Shown here: positions 9,548-17,792 of the stretch, in pieces | How positions within the stretch are numbered: the first letter of the stretch is position 1 | How the letters are laid out: each line of letters opens with the position of its first letter | Assembly: GCF_000717475.1 (NCBI RefSeq) | Contig: NZ_JPIK01000005.1 | Location: forward strand, 95,688-159,687 | Length of the DNA stretch: 64,000 nucleotides | Direction of reading: 5' to 3' | DNA from: Desulfonatronum thiodismutans | Lineage (GTDB): Bacteria; Desulfobacterota; Desulfovibrionia; Desulfovibrionales; Desulfonatronaceae | Position numbers and translations under genes: made by a program | Notes under the pieces: generated by a model | Told to the model about the DNA's origin: nothing | Database searches by the model: none | What the model saw: the letters and a program-made list of their open reading frames with translations, nothing else

Positions 9548-10556
9548 ACCTTCCAAAGCCTTCCATGATCTCTCCATCCGGGGCCGAGCCGAAGCCCAGG
9601 GAGAGGAGGAAGCGTTCGTCCTCGCTCCATCTGGACCGGATCTTGACCCAGAGTTCCAGATAGACCTTGGTTCCCAGCAATTCTTCCAATTCCAGCCGGG
9701 CGTTTTGTCCGATCTGCTTCAGGTTGCGGCCCTGCTTGCCGATGACCATGGCCTTGTGGGTGTCCCGCTCCACGAAGATCACGGCGTGAATCCGGGTCAG
9801 GCCGGGCTTGCTCGTGTCGTCCCAATTTTCGATGTCCACGGCGGTCCGGTAGGGCAGTTCCTCGTGCAGGTTCAAAAAGAGTTTTTCCCGGATGATTTCC
9901 GAGGCCATGAACCGCACCGGCACGGTGGAAAGCTGGTCTTCGGGAAACAGGGGTGGGCCCAGGGGCAGGGACTTGGCGATGCCGGCGATCAGGGTCTCCA
10001 CGTTTTCCCCGGTGGTCGCGGACAGGGGGATGATTTCAGCTTCCGGCCACGTTCCGGCGATCTGCTCCATCAGGGGCAACAGCCGCTTGCGATCCTTGAC
10101 CCTGTCGATCTTGTTCACCGCGACCAGCAGCGGCTGAGGCAAGCGAACCCGTGAACCGTGCAAAGGTTGGAGGTCCTCGGAAAAAAGGTGGGGGCGGTCC
10201 GTGTACAGCGCTCCATCCAGGACGATCACGGCCATATCCGCCCGGGCCAGGGCCTGCCAGGCGGCCTTGAGCAGAAAAGAGTTCATCTTGCCCCGCAGGC
10301 GGTGCAGGCCGGGGGTGTCCAGAAACACGACCTGCAAGCCGTCCCTGGTCAGAATTCCGGTGACCTGGTTGCGGGTTGTCTGGGGTTTGGGACTGACGAT
10401 GCTCACTTTCTGACCCAGCATGGCGTTGAGCAGGGTGGATTTTCCGGAGTTGGGGGGGCCGAGCAGGGCCGTCCAGCCGGTCCGGAAGGTATCCAAGTCG
10501 TGCGCTTGGTTCGTTTTGGTCAGGTCATGGGGGACGGAGGTGTCTTGATGGGACAT
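9546..10556 (-). CDS. era: GTPase Era
   Basis: Era is an essential GTPase that binds the 3' end of 16S rRNA and helps 30S subunit maturation. The 336-residue product has G1 (GPPNSGKST), G2/G3 (DTPGLH), G4 (NKID) and a C-terminal KH domain with the RNA-binding loop VIGKQGRNLKQIG. The frame is open for 21 more codons upstream. I chose the ATG at 10556 because AAGGA precedes it at good distance and the longer form has no ribosome-binding site. The N-terminal 25 residues before the G domain (MSHQDTSVPHDLTK) are longer than in E. coli Era. The gene runs opposite to its neighbours tal and valS. Confidence 0.95.
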   Translation of the reverse strand: MSHQDTSVPHDLTKTNQAHDLDTFRTGWTALLGPPNSGKSTLLNAMLGQKVSIVSPKPQTTRNQVTGILTRDGLQVVFLDTPGLHRLRGKMNSFLLKAAWQALARADMAVIVLDGALYTDRPHLFSEDLQPLHGSRVRLPQPLLVAVNKIDRVKDRKRLLPLMEQIAGTWPEAEIIPLSATTGENVETLIAGIAKSLPLGPPLFPEDQLSTVPVRFMASEIIREKLFLNLHEELPYRTAVDIENWDDTSKPGLTRIHAVIFVERDTHKAMVIGKQGRNLKQIGQNARLELEELLGTKVYLELWVKIRSRWSEDERFLLSLGFGSAPDGEIMEGFGR

Positions 10557-10688
10557 GGTTTTTTCCTTGTGTGGCGAAGGTGGAGTCGTGATCGTGTCAT
10601 GGCGATTTATGGAATTCATTGTATCCAGAAATCGTCACCCTCACCCTGGCGGAGAGGGAGGTGAAGGATGTTTTTTTCGAAAATCTCC

Positions 10689-12071
10689 TCATAGGTTTGG
10701 TGTCGCGGCGGCGGCCTGGAGCCAGACCAGCTCATCCAGTTGGCGGACGATGCGGCCGAACAGGCCGCCGTATCCGGGAAAGCGGCCGATCAGCTCCCGG
10801 CGTTGTTTCTGGACCTGGTCGCAGGCGCTGCCTTCCGGGGAAGAAGGCGTACGCTGCATGACCAGGCGTTCGGCGATGAGGTAGGCTTCCATTTTTTTGC
10901 GAAACTCGTGAACCAGGGCTTCCATGTCATCGGCGTGACGTGTCCAAAGGGCCTCGGTTTCGGCATGGGGCGGCAGGGAGCGAATGGTCTGAACCTGGGC
11001 GTAGAGGGTGGTCAGTACGAAGCCGGGGATGCCACGCCGCCAGCCCAAAAGCCAGGGGTGCCGCCAGAACAGGAGAAAATGCCGCATGCCCAGGGCGATG
11101 ATCGCCTCCAGGTGAGCGGCGATACGGGCCAGGCGCGGATCATCCCAGACGATGGGCGTTTCAGCGAAGTTCCAGGCCGGAGCGGTCCGATTTCCGAAAA
11201 GACACGGGGGTTGCCCCATAAAGAAAGAAAGCATATGGCCCAGCCAGGAATTGGCCGCCGGGGAGTTGGGGGTTTCCAGATGGGCATAGCTCAGGATATA
11301 TCGCCCCGTTCCGGCCGGGCCCGTGACGATGCACGGTTCGTCGCGAAGCCGTTCCGGATCCAGGTTGATCCCGTAGAGCCGTTCCCAGGCGGAGCGCTCC
11401 GGTGCAGCCACCTGCTCCAGGGCCAGGTCGGAAACCCAGAAGTCCGGGCCGGGGCGGACATAGGCGGCCAGAACCTCGATGCCCGTGGTCGTGTCCTTTG
11501 GGATGGCGAACTGGGAAGGCCACCAGACCGGAAGATCGATCAGGGTGGGGATGTCTTGCGGAACCAGCGGGTGGCCTTGTTGAGGCGCGCAAGCCACCGA
11601 GCCGCTGAAGTTGGGCAGACGCTGGGCCATAGGTTTGCGGCATAAGGGACATACTGCCAGCCCGTGGTTGTCAGGCAGGGCTAGGCCCGCGCCACCGCAC
11701 AAGCCGACGTAGACGCCGCCGGAACGCAGATAGTCGCCCACGGCCTTGCGCCCGTCCGGCCCCAAGGCTTCGGCCTTGAATCTGGCCCATCCTCCGGGTA
11801 CGAACAGGGCCGCCGGAGGCTGGTCGCGCAGCAGGCCCGCCGCGATTTCCGAGGCCCTGGCCAAGCGCAAGGGGACGCCCCAGGCGGCCAGGCACCTCCA
11901 GAGCAGGATCGCCCAAAGATGCGACTCGTCCCATAAGAGACAGATGGAGCCCGATCCTGGGCCTGAGCCTGAGCCCGTGGGGCGCGGAAAGTGCCTTGTT
12001 CCCAAAATTTTCATGTCGGGGGCGTCCATGGGCTGGTGGAGTACCAGGACCGCCGACGCGAAACAAGCCAT
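10689..12071 (-). CDS. BPL_N / glutamine-amidotransferase-like protein
   Basis: This 460-residue protein of uncertain function contains a class-I amidotransferase-like region. Evidence is LFVPGGWARF followed by RSGGVYVGLCGGAGLAL, where the cysteine of GLCGGA sits at the nucleophile elbow. This pattern matches the BPL_N domain (biotin-protein ligase N-terminal-like), which does not itself ligate biotin. A small CPLC motif follows. The C-terminal 200 residues are helical and have no recognised domain. There is no biotin-ligase catalytic domain, so birA should not be assigned. Start choice is uncertain: ATG codons at 12071, 12029 and 12014 all lack a strong ribosome-binding site. Confidence 0.6.
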   Translation of the reverse strand: MACFASAVLVLHQPMDAPDMKILGTRHFPRPTGSGSGPGSGSICLLWDESHLWAILLWRCLAAWGVPLRLARASEIAAGLLRDQPPAALFVPGGWARFKAEALGPDGRKAVGDYLRSGGVYVGLCGGAGLALPDNHGLAVCPLCRKPMAQRLPNFSGSVACAPQQGHPLVPQDIPTLIDLPVWWPSQFAIPKDTTTGIEVLAAYVRPGPDFWVSDLALEQVAAPERSAWERLYGINLDPERLRDEPCIVTGPAGTGRYILSYAHLETPNSPAANSWLGHMLSFFMGQPPCLFGNRTAPAWNFAETPIVWDDPRLARIAAHLEAIIALGMRHFLLFWRHPWLLGWRRGIPGFVLTTLYAQVQTIRSLPPHAETEALWTRHADDMEALVHEFRKKMEAYLIAERLVMQRTPSSPEGSACDQVQKQRRELIGRFPGYGGLFGRIVRQLDELVWLQAAAATPNL

Positions 12072-12107
12072 GGCAGTCCACTTGAGTGTAAAACAAGTCC
12101 TAATTCA

Positions 12108-12233
12108 GCAGGCCGTTCAAAAACCTCAAGTGCAAGGAACAAAAAAAGTTCAAGGTCGAAGCGTATGTGTTGATACGTGAGAGTTTGAACTTTTTGCAGT
12201 GACGCAGCAATTGGGAGTTTTTCAACGGGCTGC
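12108..12233. repeat. 126-bp nested palindrome (MITE/REP-like)
   Basis: Outer arms 12108-12124 and 12217-12233 match at 15 of 17 positions. A perfect inner stem (AAAAAGTTCAA, 12133-12143, with TTGAACTTTTT, 12185-12195) and a central CGTAT/ATACG pair lie inside. The element fills the gap between the divergent BPL_N gene and valS and has no ORF. Its nested symmetry suggests a non-autonomous repeat or a large folded RNA rather than a simple terminator. Confidence 0.7.
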
Positions 12234-12269
12234 CGCCGTTCACGACGAATGAGAGGGAGAAGACATCCA

Positions 12270-14969
12270 ATGACCGAAACCAAATTGTCCAAGGGGTACG
12301 AACCCCGTGACGTGGAAGCCAAATGGCTGGAATACTGGGAGGAGCAGGGTACGTTCACTGCTCCGGCCCAGGCGGATCGACCAACCTATTCCATGGTCAT
12401 CCCGCCGCCCAACGTCACGGGCTCCCTGCACATGGGTCACGCCCTGAATCTGACCCTCCAGGACATCCTGGCCCGGTTTCATCGCCAGCAAGGCCGTGAC
12501 GTGCTTTGGGTGCCGGGGACCGACCACGCCGGGATCGCTACCCAGAACGTGGTGGAAAAATCACTGGCCGCTCAGGGCAAAAGCCGGGAGGAACTGGGCC
12601 GTGAAGCCTTCGTGGAGCGGGTCTGGGCCTGGAAGGAGGAGTACGGCGGCAAGATTTTGAACCAGGTGCGTCGTCTGGGGGCTTCGGTGGACTGGACCCG
12701 GCTGCGCTTCACCATGGACGACGGGTTGTCCAAGGCCGTGCGGGAGGTGTTCGTCCGGCTGTACGAGGAAGGGCTGATCTACAAGGGCGACTACATCATC
12801 AACTGGTGCCCCCGGTGCCATACGGCCCTGGCCGACCTGGAGGTGGAACATGCCCAGGCCGACGGTCGACTGCATGCCATTCGTTACCCGTTGGCCGACG
12901 GCTCCGGAGGCCTGACGGTGATGACCACCCGGCCGGAAACCATGCTCGGCGACACCGCGGTGGCCGTGCATCCCGAGGACGAGCGGTTCGCGCACCTGGT
13001 GGGCAAGGAGGTCATCCTGCCCCTGGTGGGCCGCAAGCTGCCGATCATCGCCGACGCCTACGTGGACCGGGAGTTCGGCACGGGCTGCCTGAAGGTCACC
13101 CCGGCCCACGACATGAACGATTTTGAACTGGGCCGACGCCACGATCTGGCCGTGGTCAAGGTCATCGACGATCACGGTCGGATGAGCGCCGAAGCCGGGA
13201 TGGAGTACGCCGGTCTGGATCGCATGGAATGCCGCAAGCGCATCGTCGCGGACCTGGAGGAAAAAGGGTTTCTGGTTCGCGTGGAAGACCACCCGCACAG
13301 CGTGGGGCATTGTTACCGTTGCCGGACAGTGATCGAGCCCGCGGTCTCCAAACAGTGGTTCGTGGCCGTAGGGCCTTTGGCCGCCAAGGCCCGCAAGGCC
13401 GTGGAGGACGGGCGGACGGCGATTTATCCCCGGCAGTGGGAGCGGACCTATTTCGACTGGCTGGACAACATCCGGGACTGGTGCATTTCTCGTCAGATAT
13501 GGTGGGGCCATCGTATCCCGGCCTGGACTTGCCAGTCTTGCGGCGAGATGATCGTCTCCCGGGAAGATCCAAAAAGCTGTCCCAAATGTCCGGGCAAGCT
13601 TGTCCAGGAAAGCGACGTGTTGGATACGTGGTTCTCCTCGGCCCTCTGGCCCTTTTCGACTCTGGGCTGGCCGGACGAGACCTCGGAACTGAAAAGCTAC
13701 TATCCCACCTCGGTGCTGGTCACGGGGTTCGACATCCTCTTTTTCTGGGTGGCCCGGATGATGATGATGGGCCTGCACTTCCGCGATGAGGTCCCCTTTC
13801 AACACGTCTACATCCATGCCCTGGTCCGGGACAGCGACGGCCAGAAGATGAGCAAGTCCAAGGGCAACGTGATCGACCCTCTGACCATGGTCGATCAGTA
13901 CGGCACGGATGCCCTGCGGATGACCCTGACGGCCATGGCGGCCATGGGCCGGGACATCAAGCTGTCCGAGGACCGGATTCAGGGCTATCGGTTTTTCGTG
14001 AACAAGCTTTGGAACGCAGCCCGCTTCGCCCTGATCAACCTGCCCCAGGACGGAGCCGGGGACGTGCTTCCCGCTTCGGCGGACCTGGATCTGCGCCACC
14101 GTTGGATCCTGACCCGTCTGGAGCAGGTCAAGCAGGAAAACGCCGCGGCCATCACCGAATACCGGTTCAACGACGCGGCCATGGGGCTGTACCAGTTCAT
14201 CTGGCATGAACTCTGCGACTGGTATCTGGAAATGGTCAAACCGGATCTGCCCGGAGCCGTCCAGGCTGAAAAAGGTGAAGCCCAGGAACAGAATAAAGCC
14301 GAGTCCCAGGCCACGGCCCAGGTTTGCCTGCAAACCGTGCTTTCCGAAGTGCTGCTCCTGCTCCACCCCGTCATGCCCTTCGTGACCCAGGAAATTTGGA
14401 ACTCCCTGCCCGCCCGCGGCGCCAGAGCCAATCTGGCCGCCCAACCCTATCCTCCGGCTCGGCCTGGCCAGTTGGACGAACAGGCCTTGCGGGACATGGG
14501 GCTGATTCAGGAGGTCGTGGTCAGCGTGCGCAACATTCGGTCCGAACTCAGCATTGGGCCGTCTCAAAAACTGGACGTGCTGGTGCGTTGCCGGGAGGCC
14601 TCCCTGGCCGAAGTCCTCTCGACGAACCGGGAGACCATCGTTCATCTGGCCCGTCTTGAGGGATTTCAGGTCGAAGCGGACCTGAACCCGCCCAAGGCCT
14701 CGGCTTCCGCCGTGGTTCAGGGGGTGGAAGTGTTCGTGCCCCTGGCCGGGGCCGTGGACTTCCAGACCGAACTGGCCCGCCTGGAGAAGGAATTGAACAA
14801 GGCGGCCAAGGAACTGGACATCGTCACCCGCAAAGTGAACAATGATGATTTTCTGGCCAAGGCACCGGCCGAAGTGGTGGAAAAAGAGCGGGCTAAGGCC
14901 AGGGATATCGCCGAAAAACAATCCAAACTGCTGGCCCTGCGCGAACGGTTGCAGGGGCTGATGGAGTAG
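12270..14969 (+). CDS. valS: Valyl-tRNA synthetase
   Basis: ValS charges tRNA-Val and edits mischarged threonine. The 899-residue protein has the class-I HIGH motif as PPNVTGSLHMGHALN (about residues 42-56), the editing domain (TTRPETMLGDTAVAVHP, about 220), the KMSKS loop as QKMSKSKGNVIDP (about 530) and a C-terminal coiled-coil tRNA-binding arm (ELARLEKELNKAAKELD). The frame is open for seven more codons upstream, but GAGGGAGAAG lies just before the ATG at 12270, which decides the start. Only 8 bases separate it from cobA-hemD, so the two probably share a transcript. Confidence 0.97.
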   Translation: MTETKLSKGYEPRDVEAKWLEYWEEQGTFTAPAQADRPTYSMVIPPPNVTGSLHMGHALNLTLQDILARFHRQQGRDVLWVPGTDHAGIATQNVVEKSLAAQGKSREELGREAFVERVWAWKEEYGGKILNQVRRLGASVDWTRLRFTMDDGLSKAVREVFVRLYEEGLIYKGDYIINWCPRCHTALADLEVEHAQADGRLHAIRYPLADGSGGLTVMTTRPETMLGDTAVAVHPEDERFAHLVGKEVILPLVGRKLPIIADAYVDREFGTGCLKVTPAHDMNDFELGRRHDLAVVKVIDDHGRMSAEAGMEYAGLDRMECRKRIVADLEEKGFLVRVEDHPHSVGHCYRCRTVIEPAVSKQWFVAVGPLAAKARKAVEDGRTAIYPRQWERTYFDWLDNIRDWCISRQIWWGHRIPAWTCQSCGEMIVSREDPKSCPKCPGKLVQESDVLDTWFSSALWPFSTLGWPDETSELKSYYPTSVLVTGFDILFFWVARMMMMGLHFRDEVPFQHVYIHALVRDSDGQKMSKSKGNVIDPLTMVDQYGTDALRMTLTAMAAMGRDIKLSEDRIQGYRFFVNKLWNAARFALINLPQDGAGDVLPASADLDLRHRWILTRLEQVKQENAAAITEYRFNDAAMGLYQFIWHELCDWYLEMVKPDLPGAVQAEKGEAQEQNKAESQATAQVCLQTVLSEVLLLLHPVMPFVTQEIWNSLPARGARANLAAQPYPPARPGQLDEQALRDMGLIQEVVVSVRNIRSELSIGPSQKLDVLVRCREASLAEVLSTNRETIVHLARLEGFQVEADLNPPKASASAVVQGVEVFVPLAGAVDFQTELARLEKELNKAAKELDIVTRKVNNDDFLAKAPAEVVEKERAKARDIAEKQSKLLALRERLQGLME

Positions 14970-14977
14970 GAGCATTC

Positions 14978-16516
14978 ATGTCCAAAGTCTACCTGCTGGG
15001 CGCCGGGCCCGGCGATCCGGAGTTGATCACGCTCAAGGCCAAGCGGTTGTTGGAGAGCGCGGATACGGTGGTTTACGACTATCTGGCCAATCCGCGATTT
15101 CTGGCTTGGTGCCGACCGGACGCGGAAATATATTACGTCGGCAAGAAAGGCGGCGACCATACCCTGCCCCAGGACAAGATCAACGATCTGTTGGTGGAGC
15201 GGGCCAAGGCGGGGAAGGTCGTGGCCCGGCTCAAGGGGGGAGATCCGTACGTCTTCGGGCGGGGGGCGGAGGAGGTTGAGGAGCTTTTGGAGCACGGCAT
15301 CGAATTCGAGGTGGTCCCCGGGGTGACCTCGGCCGTGGCCGCTCCGGCGTATGCCGGGATTCCGCTGACCCATCGCCGTTTCGCCTCTTCGGTGTCCTTC
15401 ATCACCGGCCACGAGGACCCGACCAAGGCCGAGAGCGCTCATGACTGGGAGGCTTTGGCGCGAAGCACCAGCACCCTGGTTTTTTTCATGGGCGTGAAGA
15501 ACCTGCCGGAAATTTCGGCCAATCTGATCAAGGCCGGACTGCCCGGAAGCACCCCGGCGGCCCTGGTCCGCTGGGGAACAACCTGCCGGCAGCGCTCGCT
15601 GATTTCCACATTGGCCGATATTGCCGAGGAGTCCCAAAAACAGGGGTTCAAGCCTCCATCCTTGTTGGTGGTGGGCAAAGTGGTTTCCCTGCACGACAAG
15701 CTGAACTGGTTCGAGCGGCGACCTCTGCTGGGCAAGGGCGTGGTGGTCACCCGCTCCCGGGAGCAGGCCAGCGACGTGGTGGCCACCCTGGAGAACCTGG
15801 GAGCCTGTTGCTATGAGTTTCCGACCATTGCCGTGGAACCCATGAAGGATGCGGCGCCCATTCAGGAAGCCGCCGGACGGCTGGGCGACTACGACTGGGT
15901 GGTCTTCACATCGGTCAATGGCGTGCGCATGTTCTGGGACGTGCTGGAAGGCCAGGGGCTGGACGCCCGGGCCTTTGCCGCAACCAGGGTGGCGGCCATT
16001 GGCCCGGCCACGGCCGAGGGGCTGGCTGGGCGGGGCATCCGGGCCGATTTCGTCCCGGAAAAGTACGTGGCCGAGGACATCGTCCAGGGGCTGCTGGCCA
16101 GGGACGTAGTCGGCAAGCGGGTGCTGATTCCCAGGGCCGAGCTGGCTCGTGAAGTCCTGCCCGAAGAATTGCTCCGGGCAGGAGCCCAGGTGGAGGTGCT
16201 GCCGGTGTACCGGACACTGCCGGTGGCCAAGGGCGCACAGGACGTGACGACCGCCCTGGAGAACGGAGAGATTCAGTACATTACGTTCACCAGTTCCTCC
16301 ACGGTGACCAACTTTTTCGCGGCCATCCGCCCGGACTTGATTCAAAAGCACCGCGCCGCGCTGAAACTGGTCTGCATCGGGCCGGTTACCGAACGCACCT
16401 TGCAAAACCATGGCTTTCAGGGCGACATTCAGCCCGAGGACTATACCATTCCGGCCATGGTTCAGGCCATCCTGGATCATGCCGGTCAAGGCCGCTCCGG
16501 GGGCGCGGGGGCATGA
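14978..16516 (+). CDS. cobA-hemD: Fused uroporphyrinogen-III methyltransferase / uroporphyrinogen-III synthase
   Basis: Two tetrapyrrole enzymes are joined in 512 residues. Residues 1-245 are the SAM-dependent uroporphyrinogen-III C-methyltransferase, with VYLLGAGPGDPELITLKA, VVARLKGGDPYVFGRG and GVTSAVAAPAYAGIPLTHR. Residues 255-505 are uroporphyrinogen-III synthase (HemD), beginning VVVTRSREQASDVVATLE and including FTSSSTVTNFF. Together they turn hydroxymethylbilane into precorrin-2, the branch to sirohaem, cobalamin and alternative haem. The fusion is known in Firmicutes and deltaproteobacteria. An ATGA overlap links it to purN. No cobalamin riboswitch is visible upstream. Confidence 0.95.
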   Translation: MSKVYLLGAGPGDPELITLKAKRLLESADTVVYDYLANPRFLAWCRPDAEIYYVGKKGGDHTLPQDKINDLLVERAKAGKVVARLKGGDPYVFGRGAEEVEELLEHGIEFEVVPGVTSAVAAPAYAGIPLTHRRFASSVSFITGHEDPTKAESAHDWEALARSTSTLVFFMGVKNLPEISANLIKAGLPGSTPAALVRWGTTCRQRSLISTLADIAEESQKQGFKPPSLLVVGKVVSLHDKLNWFERRPLLGKGVVVTRSREQASDVVATLENLGACCYEFPTIAVEPMKDAAPIQEAAGRLGDYDWVVFTSVNGVRMFWDVLEGQGLDARAFAATRVAAIGPATAEGLAGRGIRADFVPEKYVAEDIVQGLLARDVVGKRVLIPRAELAREVLPEELLRAGAQVEVLPVYRTLPVAKGAQDVTTALENGEIQYITFTSSSTVTNFFAAIRPDLIQKHRAALKLVCIGPVTERTLQNHGFQGDIQPEDYTIPAMVQAILDHAGQGRSGGAGA

Positions 16517-17193
16517 CCCTACCCATTGGCGTGCTCATTTCCGGAAGCGGGTCCAATCTCCAGGCCCTGATCGACCGGATGGAAGCCGGGGTACTGGATG
16601 TGACCATCCAGACAGTGATTTCCAACATCCACGGAGTCAAGGGGTTGGAACGGGCAGCGAAACATGGCATCTTCTCTCAGACTCTGTCCCATCGGGACTA
16701 TTCGGACCGGGAGTCCTACGACCGGGTATTGGTCCGCGCCCTACGCGACGCCGGGGTCCAGGCCTTGGTCCTGGCCGGATTCATGCGTCTTGTGGGGCCG
16801 GAACTCCTGGCCGCCTTCCCTGGGCGGGTGCTGAACATCCATCCGGCGCTGCTGCCGTCCTTTCCCGGGCTGCACGCCCAGGACCAGGCCGCGGCGTACG
16901 GAGTCCGTTTGGCCGGATGCACGGTGCATTTCGTGGATGAAGAGGTGGACCACGGCCCGATCATCATCCAGGCCGCGGTCCCGGCCTTGCCCGGTGAGGA
17001 GGCCGAAGCACTGGGCGGCCGCATCCTGGCTTTGGAGCATCGTATTTTTCCTCAGGCCCTCCAATGGCTGGCCGAAGGCAGGCTGGACGTCCAAAATCGT
17101 CAGGTGGTGGTCCGTCCCGGAGAGCGACCCTTAGCCACCAGGAACGACCTGCCGCCGTGTCTGGTTTTTCCGCCGTTGGAAGAGGGGTTTTAG
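16513..17193 (+). CDS. purN: Phosphoribosylglycinamide formyltransferase
   Basis: PurN transfers a formyl group from 10-formyl-THF to GAR in purine synthesis. The 226-residue protein has the N-terminal LISGSGSNLQALID motif, the active-site NIHPALLPSFPG segment (catalytic H near residue 112) and GCTVHFVDEEVDHGPIIIQ with the catalytic aspartate. The start codon overlaps the cobA-hemD stop (ATGA). The C terminus (RPGERPLATRNDLPPCLVF) is about 15 residues longer than in E. coli. The next gene starts 11 bases downstream. Confidence 0.95.
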   Translation: MTLPIGVLISGSGSNLQALIDRMEAGVLDVTIQTVISNIHGVKGLERAAKHGIFSQTLSHRDYSDRESYDRVLVRALRDAGVQALVLAGFMRLVGPELLAAFPGRVLNIHPALLPSFPGLHAQDQAAAYGVRLAGCTVHFVDEEVDHGPIIIQAAVPALPGEEAEALGGRILALEHRIFPQALQWLAEGRLDVQNRQVVVRPGERPLATRNDLPPCLVFPPLEEGF

Positions 17194-17204
17194 GGAGAAC
17201 GAAC

Positions 17205-17750
17205 ATGAGCGAATTTGAGTTTGAACTGTCCCAGGCGGAGCGGGATTATCTGCGGGAGTTGGCCCGGCTGAGCATTGCTTCCCGGTTTGACGCGAACGTG
17301 ATGCTGCCGAAGCCGATTTCGGAAAAGCTGGAGCAGCCATTCGGCGCGTTCGTGACCCTTAAGAAGCAAGGCCATTTGCGCGGGTGTATCGGACATGTCA
17401 TCGGCGACCAGCCGATCCGGGAAACCATCATCCGCATGGCCGCGGCCGCGGCCTTCAACGATCCCCGGTTTCCCCCGGTGAACAAGGAGGAACTCACCGA
17501 TCTGAGCGTGGAGATTTCAATCCTCAGCCCGCTGGTCCCCTGCGCTGCCGAGGATGTCGTTCCGGGCCGACACGGACTGCTGGTGCGCCGCGGCCCGCAT
17601 TCCGGCCTGCTTTTGCCCCAGGTGGCCGCGGAACACGTCTGGGACCGGGAGACGTTTCTAGCCCAGACCTGCCGAAAAGCCGGACTCCCCGGCAATGCTT
17701 GGCAGCAACAGGGCACGGAGATATTTTGCTTCGAGGCGGTCATTTTTTAG
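17205..17750 (+). CDS. AMMECR1-domain protein (AmmeMemoRadiSam system protein A type)
   Basis: The 181-residue product is an AMMECR1-domain protein. Marker segments are FGAFVTLKKQGHLRGCIGHV (the conserved LRGCIG core, about residues 46-65), FNDPRFPPV and VEISILSPL. The frame is open further upstream, but AGGGAG just before the ATG at 17205 and the family N terminus both support this start. In other genomes this protein is encoded with a Memo-like protein and a radical SAM protein, forming the AmmeMemoRadiSam set. Neither partner lies beside it here. The biochemical role is unknown; a link to nucleotide or modification chemistry has only been inferred. Confidence 0.9.
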   Translation: MSEFEFELSQAERDYLRELARLSIASRFDANVMLPKPISEKLEQPFGAFVTLKKQGHLRGCIGHVIGDQPIRETIIRMAAAAAFNDPRFPPVNKEELTDLSVEISILSPLVPCAAEDVVPGRHGLLVRRGPHSGLLLPQVAAEHVWDRETFLAQTCRKAGLPGNAWQQQGTEIFCFEAVIF

Positions 17751-17792
17751 CTGACCGGCAAGGTCGTTTCAGCGTTGCATGGAGGGTTTGTC

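Noticed and set aside
10639..10670. Hairpin-like CACCCTC / GAGGGAGGTG between era and the BPL_N gene
   Set aside because: Pairing is imperfect and no T-run is suitably placed for a terminator; it may be a degenerate repeat but support is weak.
12561..14975. An 804-codon open frame antisense to valS
   Set aside because: It is a shadow of the high-GC valS coding strand; its translation is low-complexity (G, H, Q, R rich) with no domain, while valS has all class-I motifs.
14970..14977. Cobalamin riboswitch before cobA-hemD
   Set aside because: Only eight bases separate valS and cobA-hemD, leaving no space for a riboswitch.
14717..16489. A 590-codon open frame antisense to cobA-hemD
   Set aside because: Composition is typical of an antisense frame and no family is recognisable; the plus strand carries two clear enzyme domains.
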